Shown here piece by piece: positions 42,230-51,026 of a stretch of 51,026 nucleotides of DNA. Source of the stretch: Branchiostoma floridae (lineage: Eukaryota; Chordata; Leptocardii; Amphioxiformes; Branchiostomatidae). The notes beneath the pieces were generated by a model, which was not told the origin of the DNA, ran no database searches, and saw nothing but the letters and a program-made list of their open reading frames with translations. The translations under genes were made by a program, and so were the position numbers. The stretch lies in the NCBI RefSeq assembly GCF_000003815.2, contig NC_049982.1:32927997-32979022 (forward strand). Reading direction: 5' to 3'. How positions within the stretch are numbered: position 1 is the first letter of the stretch; every line of letters begins with the position of its first letter.

Positions 42230-43130
42230 AAATTTATTTTCACTAACGTTTGTGTGTCTCTCTGTCCGTCTGTCCACAACATAACTTAAATAACACAAAA
42301 ACGGCTGGATGGATTGGTTTCATACTTGGTGTGTTGGTGGGGTGTGACGAAAGCTGGAAATGATTAGATTTTGGCCCCCTGGCGGCTTCCATTCGTATAG
42401 CGTATATTTTGTTATCTCATATTCTGAACAAACCTATGGTCACGATGTTTGGGTGCTATTAGTTCTCGGCTCGTGAAGAAGGGCTGGAATTGCAGGGCAT
42501 TTAAAAAATGGAAGCGGATAACTCAAGAAACGAAGAATACTAGTAACGTTTTTTTATGGTTATGTAGGTAGATTAGACCAATACGTACAAAATTAAATAC
42601 TAACGTTATGCAAAATGGGGTGACATTTGCATAATTAATGAGAATATTCTATCATAGCATTATTTCAATGTATCTCTTCAACCGGACATGATACGGATGG
42701 CAGATAGCTTTTGACGTTGGGACAAAATGGATACAGATTTGGGTCCGTAACGTTTAATTTGGGAACTGAAGGAACGTTTTTGTCAAGACATTCCAAAGAG
42801 GATAACTGAAGAAGTAACAACGGATTTCAATCATCTTATGCATGCAGGTAGCTTAGCCAAAGACGTTCATGGTGATATACACGTTATGCAAATTAGGAAA
42901 TCGATTAGGAAATTGTATAATTCCATTGTTTTTCATAACTGGACAATAAATGAAGCACAAGTAATTTATGACAGGTGGAACATAAAAAGACACCAGATAT
43001 GCAAATGTGTAACTTCTTTGCATAATTAACGCCCAAATAGCAAAAAAAAAACATGATAAATGATGGGATTATTTTTACTTGTGTAAGCAAATCAATGATG
43101 AACATCACCATGCATAAATCATGAAATATT
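42230..43130. repeat. Dispersed repeat, paralogue of 32865-33340 with a longer left part
   Basis: The right part (42655-43130) matches 32865-33340. The left part carries GTCTCTCTGTCCGTCTGTCC and ACGGCTGGATGGATTGGTTT, a block I associate with high-copy invertebrate repeats. No ORF was recognised. A GTG-initiated frame at 41990-42178 lies just before it and was not accepted. Confidence 0.6.
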
Positions 43131-43429
43131 AATATTATATTAAGAAATATTGTATCTATATTGTAGTGCAGGAAATTGAAGTGGTGTATTTCTCAAAATG
43201 TGTATGCTTAAAAGGTTGACTGGACATAAGTATGCTAATAGTTCGCATTTATCTGATGGGCAACGGCTGCACAAGCTGGTAAATGATACATGGTTCACAT
43301 TTGTGACATGGGTGACAGCGCTGCCTGGTGTATTGTATGGTGTTGTTCACATTCTCCTACGCAGAGGGACCACAGTCGTGTCAAAACTTCCAGGCTAATG
43401 CCGTTGAGGACCGGGCGTTAGCGGGAAGA

Positions 43430-45520
43430 TGGTTGTTCAAGTAGTGCAATAACGGCTCTCAAAAACAAAAAGGCGAGCGGCGAAGACATGATAATTAACG
43501 AAATGCTGAAAGCGGGACACAGCTTACTTTTAAAGCCTCTTGTTGCATTATTCAATCGCACCTTTTTTAGCGGAAAATTCCCCCAAACCTGGTCAAAAAG
43601 CTACATAGTGCCCATATTCAAATCAGGGAGAAAAGACGACACTAACAACTACCGCGGGATTTCCATTTCTAGCTGTCTCGGGAAACTGTTTACCTCTGTA
43701 CTAAACAAAAGGCTCTCCTCTTTTCTCGAGGAAAACAAAATTCTTAAACCTAATCAAGCAGGGTTCCGAAAGAATTACAGAACGTCAGATAACATATTTG
43801 TTCTGAAAACGTTGATTTCCAAATATACACAGTCAAGAAATCAACTATTTGCTTGCTTTGTGGATCTATCCAAGGCATTTGATTCAATTTGGCACGAGGG
43901 CCTATTATTCAAACTCATATCAAAAGGCATTTCCGGTAGATTTTTTGATATGCTAAAAAGTTTATATAGTCAATCCGCAGCGAGTGTGAAAACAAATATA
44001 GGTTTAAGTGAAAATTTCCCTGTCAAAATAGGAGTGCGGCAAGGTTGTGTTCTAAGTCCCTCACTATTTAACCTATATATCAGTGACTTAGCAGACGAAC
44101 TGAATACAGGAGATTTTGATGCGCCCTTGCTAAATACATCTGAAGTATCAAGTTTATTTTATGCCGACGACCTTGTCCTACTATCAACTAGCCAAAATGG
44201 TCTTCAAAATGCAATTGATAAACTAGGTCTCTATTGCAACAAATGGAAATTATCAGTTAACATAAATAAGACAAAAATAATCGTATTTAACAAAAAGGGT
44301 CATATGTTCTCAAATCTCAACTTTCATATACTCAACGAAGACATAGAGATAGTTTCTTCATATTGCTATTTAGGAGTGGTGCTTACAACAGGTTGCAACT
44401 TCACAACAGCATTAAAAACACTACAAAAGAAGGCGCCAAGAGCTTTGTTCAGTATTAAAACAACACTAGGTGAAACCAATCCTTCAATTTCAGTATATTG
44501 TAAATTATTTGATGCCTGCGTTGTCCCAATATTGACTTATGGTGCAGAGGTATGGGGCAAAATCGGATTAAATGATAAGTCACCCATTGAACAAGTTCAT
44601 CTGAAGTTTTGCAAGTCGTTATTAGGCGTAAGAAAAAACTCAAGTAATCTTGCAACAAGGGCAGAACTAGGCAGGTATCCTCTGTGGATCGAAGTATATA
44701 CTAGATTGTATTCATACTACAAAAGATTAGTTAAAGAAGTGCCAAGAAATAGTCTACAATTTGAAGCTTTTCTTGTACAGCAGGACTTACACAGTCGCAA
44801 CATACCATGCTGGTTTTCCAATGTTAGTAAAATCCTGGAGGAGTCTGGTTTTGCCTATCTTTTGATTAACAGTGATCGCAACACATCTTTCGCTCAGTCC
44901 GAAGTAAACCAAAGACTGAAAGACAACTTTGTTCAAAATTTTTACTCCGAAATGAATTCTCCTGGCATGAAGGAAAACCAAGGTAATAAGTTAAGAACCT
45001 ACAGAAAATTCAAGCTTACTTATGAAAGAGAAAAGTACCTAGAGATAACAAATTTTAGTTATCGCCGAGCCATGACTAAATTAAGGATCAGCGATCACCC
45101 ACTGCAAATTGAAGCTGGCAGATACACCCGAACTCCTCCTGACGATAGAATATGCATGTTTTGTAATAAGAATGTCAGATGTATAGAAAATGAAATGCAC
45201 TTTGTACTAGAGTGTTCTAAGTACAATGATATGCGTAATAGCCTTGTTAATGTTAAACGTGTTAAAGAGAAATATACAAACATAACAAAGGTAGACATGT
45301 TTAAATATCTGATGTCATCAACTAACTATGACATATTGGAAGAACTGTGTAAGTTCGTTTACTCTTGTTTTAAGAGGAGGGACGAAGCTTGTAGAAAATA
45401 GTTATTATTAGGATATATCATTGTTTATTTGTTGTCATTAACTTTATATCAAACTTAATGCATTTAGCCCCATTGGGGCATGAACATGCAATAAACATCA
45501 TTGTCATTGTCATTGTAAAT
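43430..45520 (+). mobile_element. 5'-truncated non-LTR retrotransposon, intact RT ORF
   Basis: Homology begins at about 43443 with SAITALKNKKASGED, the start of the RT palm/fingers; no endonuclease precedes it. The 637-codon frame from ATG 43488 runs uninterrupted to 45401. The 3' UTR ends in a short (ATTGTC)n tail at about 45500-45520. A uniform AT-rich coding style and the lack of stops suggest fairly recent insertion. Confidence 0.93.
43488..45401 (+). CDS. Reverse transcriptase of a non-LTR retrotransposon
   Basis: The enzyme would copy element RNA at a nicked target. Visible RT motifs in order: KSGRKDDTNNYRGISI, LKPNQAGFRKNYRTSDN, CFVDLSKAFDSIWH, IGVRQGCVLSPSLFNLYI and the catalytic FYADDLVLL. 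Next come CNKWKLSVNINKTKI and the thumb/connection region (PILTYGAEVWGKIG). The C-terminus carries a CCHC-like knuckle (ICMFCNKN...HFVLECSKY), typical of several non-LTR clades. The true ORF would start further 5' with an apurinic-type endonuclease, which is missing, so this copy is not autonomous. The ATG is simply the first in frame. The clade was not assigned. Confidence 0.93.
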   Translation: MIINEMLKAGHSLLLKPLVALFNRTFFSGKFPQTWSKSYIVPIFKSGRKDDTNNYRGISISSCLGKLFTSVLNKRLSSFLEENKILKPNQAGFRKNYRTSDNIFVLKTLISKYTQSRNQLFACFVDLSKAFDSIWHEGLLFKLISKGISGRFFDMLKSLYSQSAASVKTNIGLSENFPVKIGVRQGCVLSPSLFNLYISDLADELNTGDFDAPLLNTSEVSSLFYADDLVLLSTSQNGLQNAIDKLGLYCNKWKLSVNINKTKIIVFNKKGHMFSNLNFHILNEDIEIVSSYCYLGVVLTTGCNFTTALKTLQKKAPRALFSIKTTLGETNPSISVYCKLFDACVVPILTYGAEVWGKIGLNDKSPIEQVHLKFCKSLLGVRKNSSNLATRAELGRYPLWIEVYTRLYSYYKRLVKEVPRNSLQFEAFLVQQDLHSRNIPCWFSNVSKILEESGFAYLLINSDRNTSFAQSEVNQRLKDNFVQNFYSEMNSPGMKENQGNKLRTYRKFKLTYEREKYLEITNFSYRRAMTKLRISDHPLQIEAGRYTRTPPDDRICMFCNKNVRCIENEMHFVLECSKYNDMRNSLVNVKRVKEKYTNITKVDMFKYLMSSTNYDILEELCKFVYSCFKRRDEACRK

Positions 45521-45529
45521 AATCATTCT

Positions 45530-46610
45530 ATAAGATGATTGCCATAGTTGCCATGTAAGGAGACAAATTCATCGGCGTGAGGTTGCTGAACTCTAGTTCG
45601 CATATGCAGCTTCTATTCAAAGAATACATGTACTTTTTTTCAGATTTAAGATCTAATACAAAACTAAGATACAAATGCATTTCTCAAATCACAAATTCGT
45701 CAAGTCTGTATCATAATAGCGTTTCTATCAATGTTGTTTCACAGATTGTTTTCTATGAGCTACTTAGAATAAACAACTTACATTTCATGATGATTAAAGT
45801 TCGTCTGTGTTGGTGAATTACATTATGACAGATAAGTATACTCGTATAAGTACACTCGTACTATTGACAAATTTATGTTTGTTGCGTATTGTTAATATCA
45901 GGCCACAGCAAGTACCTTTTATGAACGACATCCTCTGCAAACTCCAAATTTGATAAGAGAGGGAAAAAAACATCAAGCTTTTTATTTCTATATTCAAAAG
46001 GTGCACCAAATGACACCAATATGGACTGGTATCACTTACCAACTTGACAACTACGTGCTTTTATAATCGACCTAGTTTCCATTCGACAACTACGGTCATA
46101 GATACATGTTCCTCGTGTCGCTCATGATCAGTCAATTCAGCGCGTACAATCTCGTCGTGCACGTGTTCACCATCTTTTGAGGGAAAATTTTTTTTTTCAA
46201 AATCAGGTGAAAATTAATGAGCGCATTGCTGTCATCCATAAAACTTGCTTACTTACTTGCTGTGGCCTTACACAGAACAAATATTTTCAACCTCCTTGCA
46301 CAGATTTAGAAGGAGTCGGAGTAAGACAAATCTACTGGGAACAAGAACTTAGAGGTTACAAAAGATAACATGCACTGTCTCATCACTTCACAGGGCAGTT
46401 GAGTAAGGTAATGTTCCCTTCTAGTTCTGAAGACCAGGTTAAAACAACGAACATAACAGACTAACAGACTGAATTGGAATCGATAGCTTCTGGAATCTTC
46501 AGCCAAGAGGAACTTGAAAATATATGCTTTCATGATCTTATTCTCCATCGTTAATCTTGGCTTCTTACAATAGACGCCTCGTCAGTAGGGACGTTTGTTG
46601 TTGGCACAGT
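45530..46610. other. No gene recognised
   Basis: AT-rich spacer between two LINE copies. No domain, RNA gene or paired terminal repeat was seen. Confidence 0.5.
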
Positions 46611-46616
46611 ATGTTT

Positions 46617-47110
46617 GTTTGTTTGTTTGAACCTTTATTTATTCATGAAAGCTCAAATCGGCCTGCAGGCCGCTTTTCATTGAGGTCATGAGGGAAGAGG
46701 CAAGGGTCAGACAAAGTATATAACAGAGATAAAGTTACATCGTCTTGAGTCCTTATAAGTCCTATACGTCTATATACACAATTTACATTTACATACATAC
46801 AAAATTTACATTTACATACATACAAAATACATGAGAGAAACTGCTACATGATTCAAGTCCGTTCAATTGGCCGTTCCCATTACTTTAAGAGTCTCTTAAA
46901 GGAAGCCAGAGTTGGGGCTGTGCGTATGTCCGGTGGTAGACTGTTCCAGATGGTGGGTCCACGGTAGGCGATGGCTCTTCTGAAGGTTTCTCGGTGGGGT
47001 TTTGGGACAGCAAGTTGATTGCTTGTGCTTTGCCTGGTTTTTCTTGTGCTTTGGTCTCGGCAATAGACAAACATCTGGCGCATGTAGGGTGGGAGTTGTT
47101 TTGTACGTTT
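46617..47110 (-). mobile_element. LINE 3' end with C-terminal RT fragment
   Basis: Minus-strand frame KQLPPYMRQMFVYC, then RETFRRAIAYRGPTIWNSLP and PDIRTAPTLASFKRLLK, the standard C-terminus of a CR1/L2-like ORF. The 3' UTR includes AAGCGGCCTGCAGGCCGATT, AATAAATAAAGG and a (CAAA)n tail at 46617. Only the tip of the element is present. It directly follows the last T-box-associated exon. Confidence 0.85.
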
Positions 47111-47134
47111 GTTGTTGGCACAGTACGCGTACGA

Positions 47135-47397
47135 TTAGTCTGGTGTGGGCGATGGCGGCAGAACAGCACTGTGGGTAGGTCGGAGGGTGGTGTTTCCTTC
47201 AGGGCTCCAGCTGATGTTCCCATTTGGAGACATGAAGCCACAAGCAGGCAGTGCCCAGATGGGAGTTGGGCGTACGACTTGATCATTTTCCTCAGACTCG
47301 TTTGGCTGACGTTGTTTGGCGCTGGTGCTCACCGATGTAGACAGATCTAGAGGCATCTGTCTGGAGTTCATCACAATAGGCCCACTGAAGGGATAAC
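47135..47397 (-). CDS. Candidate terminal exon with a PLDLS motif
   Basis: Acceptor CATCTTGCAG at 47397. It encodes YPFSGPIVMNSRQMPLDLST, then NESEENDQVV, PIWALPACGFMSPNGN and THSAVLPPSPTPD, with stop TAA at 47137-47135. PLDLS is the short motif bound by the corepressor CtBP, common in transcription-factor tails. This makes it a plausible C-terminus of the T-box gene just upstream. It could instead belong to another gene. Confidence 0.5.
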
Positions 47398-47698
47398 CTG
47401 CAAGATGGTTTAAGTCAGTAAATGTTGTTTCAGAAATGAAGGTATGATGTCCATGAATTCATCAACTCAAACTCACGACACGAGTATCCGAAAATTACAA
47501 ATTTGTTAAAGCCTCTGTCTTGACATTGAAGGACCTACATTTTTTCATCACATAATGTTTACATCATATACAACATCAAATAATGCCGCCTAGCTATAAT
47601 CCTTAGTCCTGAAATAGACTTTCTTCACTCTGTTTATACTTCCTAGCCAAATAAACACATTAAAAGAGCAACGTTACAACGAAATGTTCTGCCACAAC

Positions 47699-47769
47699 CT
47701 CTATCCCCATAGACCGCTTGGTAGGCACCGGCGTCACTTCCTGTAAGGAGTCGGGCGCCCTCCAAGATC
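47699..47769 (-). CDS. Candidate downstream exon of the T-box gene (71 bp)
   Basis: Acceptor TTCTATTACAG, donor GATAGAG^GTTGTG. Only the frame ILEGARLLTGSDAGAYQAVY-GDRG joins in phase to the exon at 47397. That frame needs two bases from the preceding exon, which none of the exon C donors supplies cleanly. An exon may be missing or the boundary misjudged. Confidence 0.4.
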
Positions 47770-47954
47770 CTGTAATAGAAGGTAAAACAAAAATGGACAA
47801 AAATGGAGCTTTAGTGGAAATATCTAACGTAACAGCAAATTTCCAGTACAATAACGTACAGAGTACAGAAGCAAGAAAACGCATCGTATTGAATACCAGT
47901 TCAATGTGGATGATCTATGTCCAATATCAGGGTGAAGTGTCAGAAGGGCGGTAG

Positions 47955-48295
47955 AAGTTGACAAAGGTTAGATCAAGGAGGTTAACAAATCTCATTGGTT
48001 AGATGACGTCATTGGCGTAACTTTTGCCACCAACCAGATCTCAGAGTAGCAGGTGGCAGAAGTTGGGAGAAGTTAGATGACGTCATTGTAACTTCTCCCA
48101 CTGAGAAAGGTAGGGTGGCAGGTCACTGAGGTGGCAGGTGATCTATCCCAAATGTACTCCATCCCAAGAGCGCGTTTGGGATAGAAGCACATCTGGGATA
48201 GACCTGCATCCAAGATGTGCCTCTATTCCAAAAGCGCTCTAAACCAGAGCGCATCCTGGATATCCCAGACGCGCTCCTTTTGAGATTTTTGGTTT
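47955..48295. repeat. Imperfect foldback/tandem repeat region
   Basis: GTTAGATGACGTCATTGGCG and AGTTAGATGACGTCATTGTA are repeated about 85 bp apart. GAAGTTGGGAGAAGTTAGA is mirrored by TAACTTCTCCCACT. TCTATCCCAAATGTACTCCA and its TTTGGGATAGA / TCTGGGATAGA mirrors follow. Probably one or two decayed MITEs lying in a T-box intron. TGACGTCA-like sites look like CRE half-palindromes. Confidence 0.6.
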
Positions 48296-48309
48296 GAACT
48301 CAAGTGATG

Positions 48310-48836
48310 TTAAAGGGGCATTGAACTCCAGGAGGGAGTGTTATTTTCCGATTACTATCAAGTTTAGGAAATAATGAATGATACTACTTCACATTATACG
48401 ATAAAGTACCCATTTTCCCCACGCGCATTAAAAACGATCCAGTCTTCCACGAAACTCCCCAATCTAAGACTATGGAGTGATAGAATATGTCTGACAATGC
48501 CAGACTTAAGTTTGGTTACAATGCTAATTTCAGGAGCGCTAAGAAAAACTCGTCTTGTTCTGTGTTCTTTGATATCTACAGAGCATTTGGCCTTCTTAGT
48601 GTGCTTGGTGCTCCTCATGTATTCCAAAAATATGCACGGTAAAGGAAGTGTCTATACTTATAGAGAATGTATCGGCAGGGTTGCATGGGTTTACTGAGTG
48701 TCATATTGTTTTACAAAACATATACCGCGTAATTTACCACAAGTGGAATCCCACAAATGGTCGGCTAATTATGCATTTGTTGATACGTTATCTATTGGAA
48801 AATAACACTCCCTTCTGGAGTGGAATGCCCCTCTAA
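48310..48836. mobile_element. MITE with about 40-bp terminal inverted repeats
   Basis: TTAAAGGGGCATTGAACTCC followed by AGGAGGGAGTGTTATTTTCC on the left is mirrored by GGAAAATAACACTCCCTTCT and GGAGTGGAATGCCCCTCTAA on the right, with a few mismatches. The internal frames are not recognisable proteins. A truncated relative lies at 9961-10309. It abuts the end of T-box exon C. Confidence 0.88.
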
Positions 48837-48858
48837 AATGCAACGTTACTCTTCTGCC

Positions 48859-50566
48859 CTATTCGTTAAGATCATCATCATCATATTGATAAAGATGTTC
48901 ATCACAAAATGTTTTGTCTGTAAAACCTTGATGAAAAAGATGAAATGTTACTAACGCCATGACATCCGAGTCACGAAACGCCTTGGCGAACGGGTTGTTC
49001 TTGATCTTCAACCGTGTGACCCTGTGGTTCTGATACGCCGTCACGGCCACAAAGGCTGTTTCCTCGAACTGGAAGGTGTGTGTGTGGTCACCAAGACAAC
49101 TCCGGGCTTTCTTGTCGGTTTCTTGACGGGATATAATGATTTTTGTCTGGTACTTGTGCATCGAATGGAGAAGAAACTGGCGGGAATAAAAAAACGGAGT
49201 GTTTGTTGCATGCGTTGTTCAAAATTCAAGGAGAGGAAGATATGAGTCTATTGTATAATTAGATGCACATGTATGTAAAAGTAGGCAGAATATCTTAGCA
49301 AATTAGTTATCTAGTTAGGACATGTGATGTCCGGTTTATCTATTTTCTTTCATTACCTGCATTAGATATTCATTTTACTTACCTACAAACTAGTATGCGG
49401 TTGATTTGTCGTTGATGCTTATAGCATCTATCCATCAAGTGCACTAAGACTGAGAAAAGCACTCACGTTGCCCTCCACACTGTCGTTATTGTTGGTGATC
49501 TTGGCCTTGGCGAAGGAGACGACGGTTCCCATCCAGCCTGCCCCCGAGGCCGGGGAGTTCGGGTGTTCGTATGGAGGGTTGGAGATCTGCGGATAAAATC
49601 ATCGATGTCTGTTGTCCGTGAAATATAAATATATAAATCTAAGGGCACTTAAGTTATCTGCCACGACGTTATTTGCGGGTAGCCATGCACACCTGCATCA
49701 CAAAGGGCGTACGTCCGTTTTAGAATATGACACCAGCCTTGCATGCAGAAACCTGTCAATTCCCTATCTCCAAGAACGTATCCTGTTTTAGAAATGGCCG
49801 GGTGCTGAAAACAAATGATAAAACGGTTTCATTTCTACGGTAAGGCTTTGATAAATTTGTTCTTTTTTATCAATTTTCAGACAGACGAGGATAATGCTGC
49901 AGTGCACATACCGCATATATTAGGACAGGCAGATGCTAAAGGTAGCCTTATGATCATGATGCCGTAGGTTTATCCACTGTGCCCCGGCCACCGCCTTTTA
50001 CCTCCCAACCCAACCCAGGTCAGGTACCCATTTTTTAGCCTCTACTAGGCTTCGTGGATCGGTGGTCTAGTTGTAGAAATTGGACAAATAGAGTCTATAG
50101 TACGCTAAGGGAGTTAGCCGGCCAGAAGGGTACGTTTCCTCACTCGTGGTGAGGATAATGATTCTACCGATCCACGGAGCCTGATAGAGGCTACCCATTT
50201 TTACACCTGGGTGAAATGAGGAAGGTCTTGCGGCCGCATCAAATTTGTTAATTTTCAAAATGATTTTTCTTATTGGCTGACGAGCAGACTGTTGTCAACC
50301 ACGGCTCGTCCTGTTTGATTCTATTATAGACAGCCCGTGAAACAATGATAGTATGCCCCTAAAGAAAACTGTGTGTATATCGGTCCATCTATACTCTACA
50401 AATGGATGGTTAACTCACGCTAAACTCTGCAGGTCCAGTGGCGACCCAGGCGGTCTTGGTGAACTTGTGTCGGTAGCCGTCAGCCGGGACCACGTCCATG
50501 TACACCCTGTATGTAGCGCTGGGGTCCAGACCGGTGATAGTCACCATCACAGGCGGGAACATGCGT
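48859..50566 (-). CDS. Divergent T-box transcription factor, central exons (partial gene)
   Basis: T-box proteins bind DNA as developmental regulators in the nucleus. Three in-phase exons cover most of the domain: 50566-50419, 49586-49467, and 49176 to about 48952. Diagnostic blocks are RMFPPVMVTITGLDPSATYR, HPNSPASGAGWM, VVSFAKAKITNN, LLHSMHKYQ and AFVAVTAYQNHRVTRLKIKN-NPFAKAFRD. The first exon starts with one base completing the expected R of RRMFP, so the domain's N-terminal part lies past 51026. Several usual residues differ (HRVTRLKIKNN for ERITQLKIDNN; no tryptophan-rich loop). I could not assign it to Brachyury, Tbx6/16, Tbx2/3/4/5 or Tbr. The third exon reads on to a stop at 48859 or splices at TTA^GTAACA (48952). 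Confidence 0.88.
48952..49176 (-). CDS. T-box exon C, C-terminal part of the domain
   Basis: Acceptor TTCCCGCCAG. It encodes FLLHSMHKYQTKIIISRQ, HTHTFQFEETAFVAVTAYQN and HRVTRLKIKNNPFAKAFRD. The 3' boundary is uncertain: TTA^GTAACA at 48952, CAAG^GTTTTA at 48927, or readthrough to the stop at 48859. Confidence 0.85.
49467..49586 (-). CDS. T-box exon B (120 bp)
   Basis: Acceptor CCGCAG, donor GGCAAC^GTGAGT. It encodes ISNPPYEHPNSPASGAGWMG and TVVSFAKAKITNNNDSVEGN, the HP.SP..G..WM...VSF..KLTN core of T-boxes. Phase 0 on both sides. Confidence 0.9.
49930..50240 (-). mobile_element. SINE-like fragment split by a nested MITE
   Basis: On the minus strand, GACCTTCCTCATTTCACCCA and GGTGTAAAAATGGGTACCTG match the SINE-like copy at 25290-25400, once the insertion at 50036-50193 is removed. 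No Pol III boxes were confirmed here. Confidence 0.55.
50036..50193. mobile_element. 158-bp MITE with 9-bp target duplication (Mutator-like?)
   Basis: Ends TAGCCTCTA / TAGAGGCTA extend inward through GGCT.CGTGGATCGGT on both sides (about 26 bp with a few mismatches). CCCATTTTT is present at 50027-50035 and 50194-50202. A 9-bp duplication is typical of Mutator-like elements. The T-run leaves a one-base ambiguity (9 or 10 bp). Confidence 0.8.
50419..50566 (-). CDS. T-box exon A
   Basis: Acceptor CCGTGTCAG, donor TTTAGC^GTGAGT. It encodes RMFPPVMVTITGLDPSATYR, VYMDVVPADGYRHKF and ATGPAEFS. Phase 2 in, 0 out. Confidence 0.88.
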
Positions 50567-50609
50567 CTGACACGGACAGAACATGCAGAATCAGAACCGC
50601 CTTATGTAC

Positions 50610-50993
50610 ACTGTGCGTGTGTGTGTGCGCGTGCGAGTGTGTCACGGTGTGTGCTTGCGTGTGTGTGTGCGTGTGAGTGAGTGTGTGTCTGTATGTGTGC
50701 GTGCGAGTGTGTGTGTGTGTGCGTGTGTGTGTGTGTGTGTGCGTGCGAGCGAGTGTGTGCGTGTGCGTGTGAGTGTGTGTCTGTATGTGTGCGTGCGAGT
50801 GTGTGTGTGTGTGTGTGCGTGTGTGTGTGCGCGTGCGAGTGTGTCAAGGTGTGTGCGTGCGTGTGTGTGTGCGTGTGTGTGTGTCTGTATGTGTGCGTGC
50901 GAGTGTGTGTGTGCGTGTATGTGTGTGCGTGCGGGCGAGTGTGTGCGTGTGCGTGTGAGTGTGTGTCTGTATGTGTGCGTGCGAGTGTGTGTG

Positions 50994-51026
<33 letters not shown>
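50610..51026. repeat. GT/GTGC-rich microsatellite
   Basis: Long (GT)n with interspersed GC, GA and TCTGTATGTGTGC variants that recur about every 110-180 bp, continuing past the window end. Complement reading gives meaningless THTH-type ORFs. It lies in the intron upstream of T-box exon A. Confidence 0.97.

Noticed and set aside
50602-50958. HTHTHT- and VCVCVC-type ORFs
   Set aside because: Translations of a GT-rich microsatellite.

Overview
The window is eukaryotic, intron-rich and AT-rich, and it is packed with small transposons. Its gene content (a bifunctional sialic-acid enzyme, SPATA24, a T-box factor and a NACHT/NLR relic) points to an invertebrate deuterostome. A cephalochordate (Branchiostoma-like) is my best guess. 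That is inference from gene families and repeat style, not a database match. Two runs of exactly 100 N (927-1026, 8499-8598) are assembly gaps.

Layout. 1-1260: a diverged tandem duplication with CCAAT boxes, interrupted by a gap. 2540-4640: three fossils of non-LTR retrotransposons, one inserted into another. 5090-5120: the first of three hammerhead-like motifs. 7109-8282: a frameshifted NACHT (NLR-type) pseudogene, cut off by a second hammerhead-like motif. 9280-11160: nested MITEs and foldback repeats. 13100-24894 (minus strand): a complete GNE gene in ten coding exons. All ten splice junctions and phases agree and give 734 codons from the ATG at 24843. A probable upstream coding exon with a CCAAT promoter lies at 34042-34116. 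Its introns hold a 1.8-kb minisatellite touching a splice acceptor, an internally deleted mariner, a tRNA-derived SINE and hAT-like elements.

34772-34828 is a perfect 57-bp palindrome. 37858-41326 (minus) is a complete six-exon SPATA24 orthologue with three tandem in-frame splice donors. Its promoter is flanked by a hAT-type MITE with an 8-bp target-site duplication. 43430-45520 is a 5'-truncated non-LTR element with an intact 637-codon reverse transcriptase ORF. 46617-47110 is another LINE 3' end. 47135-50566 (minus) holds the central and C-terminal parts of a divergent T-box gene; its N-terminal exons lie beyond the right edge. The window ends in a GT-rich microsatellite inside a T-box intron.

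GNE starts sialic-acid synthesis from UDP-GlcNAc in the cytosol. SPATA24 is a coiled-coil protein linked to spermatogenesis, and the T-box gene encodes a DNA-binding regulator. I see no sign that these genes act together; they are simply neighbours. No new enzyme system or defence operon was found. The most unusual items are the minisatellite at the GNE acceptor, the hammerhead-like motifs, the tandem donors in SPATA24 and the divergent T-box gene.
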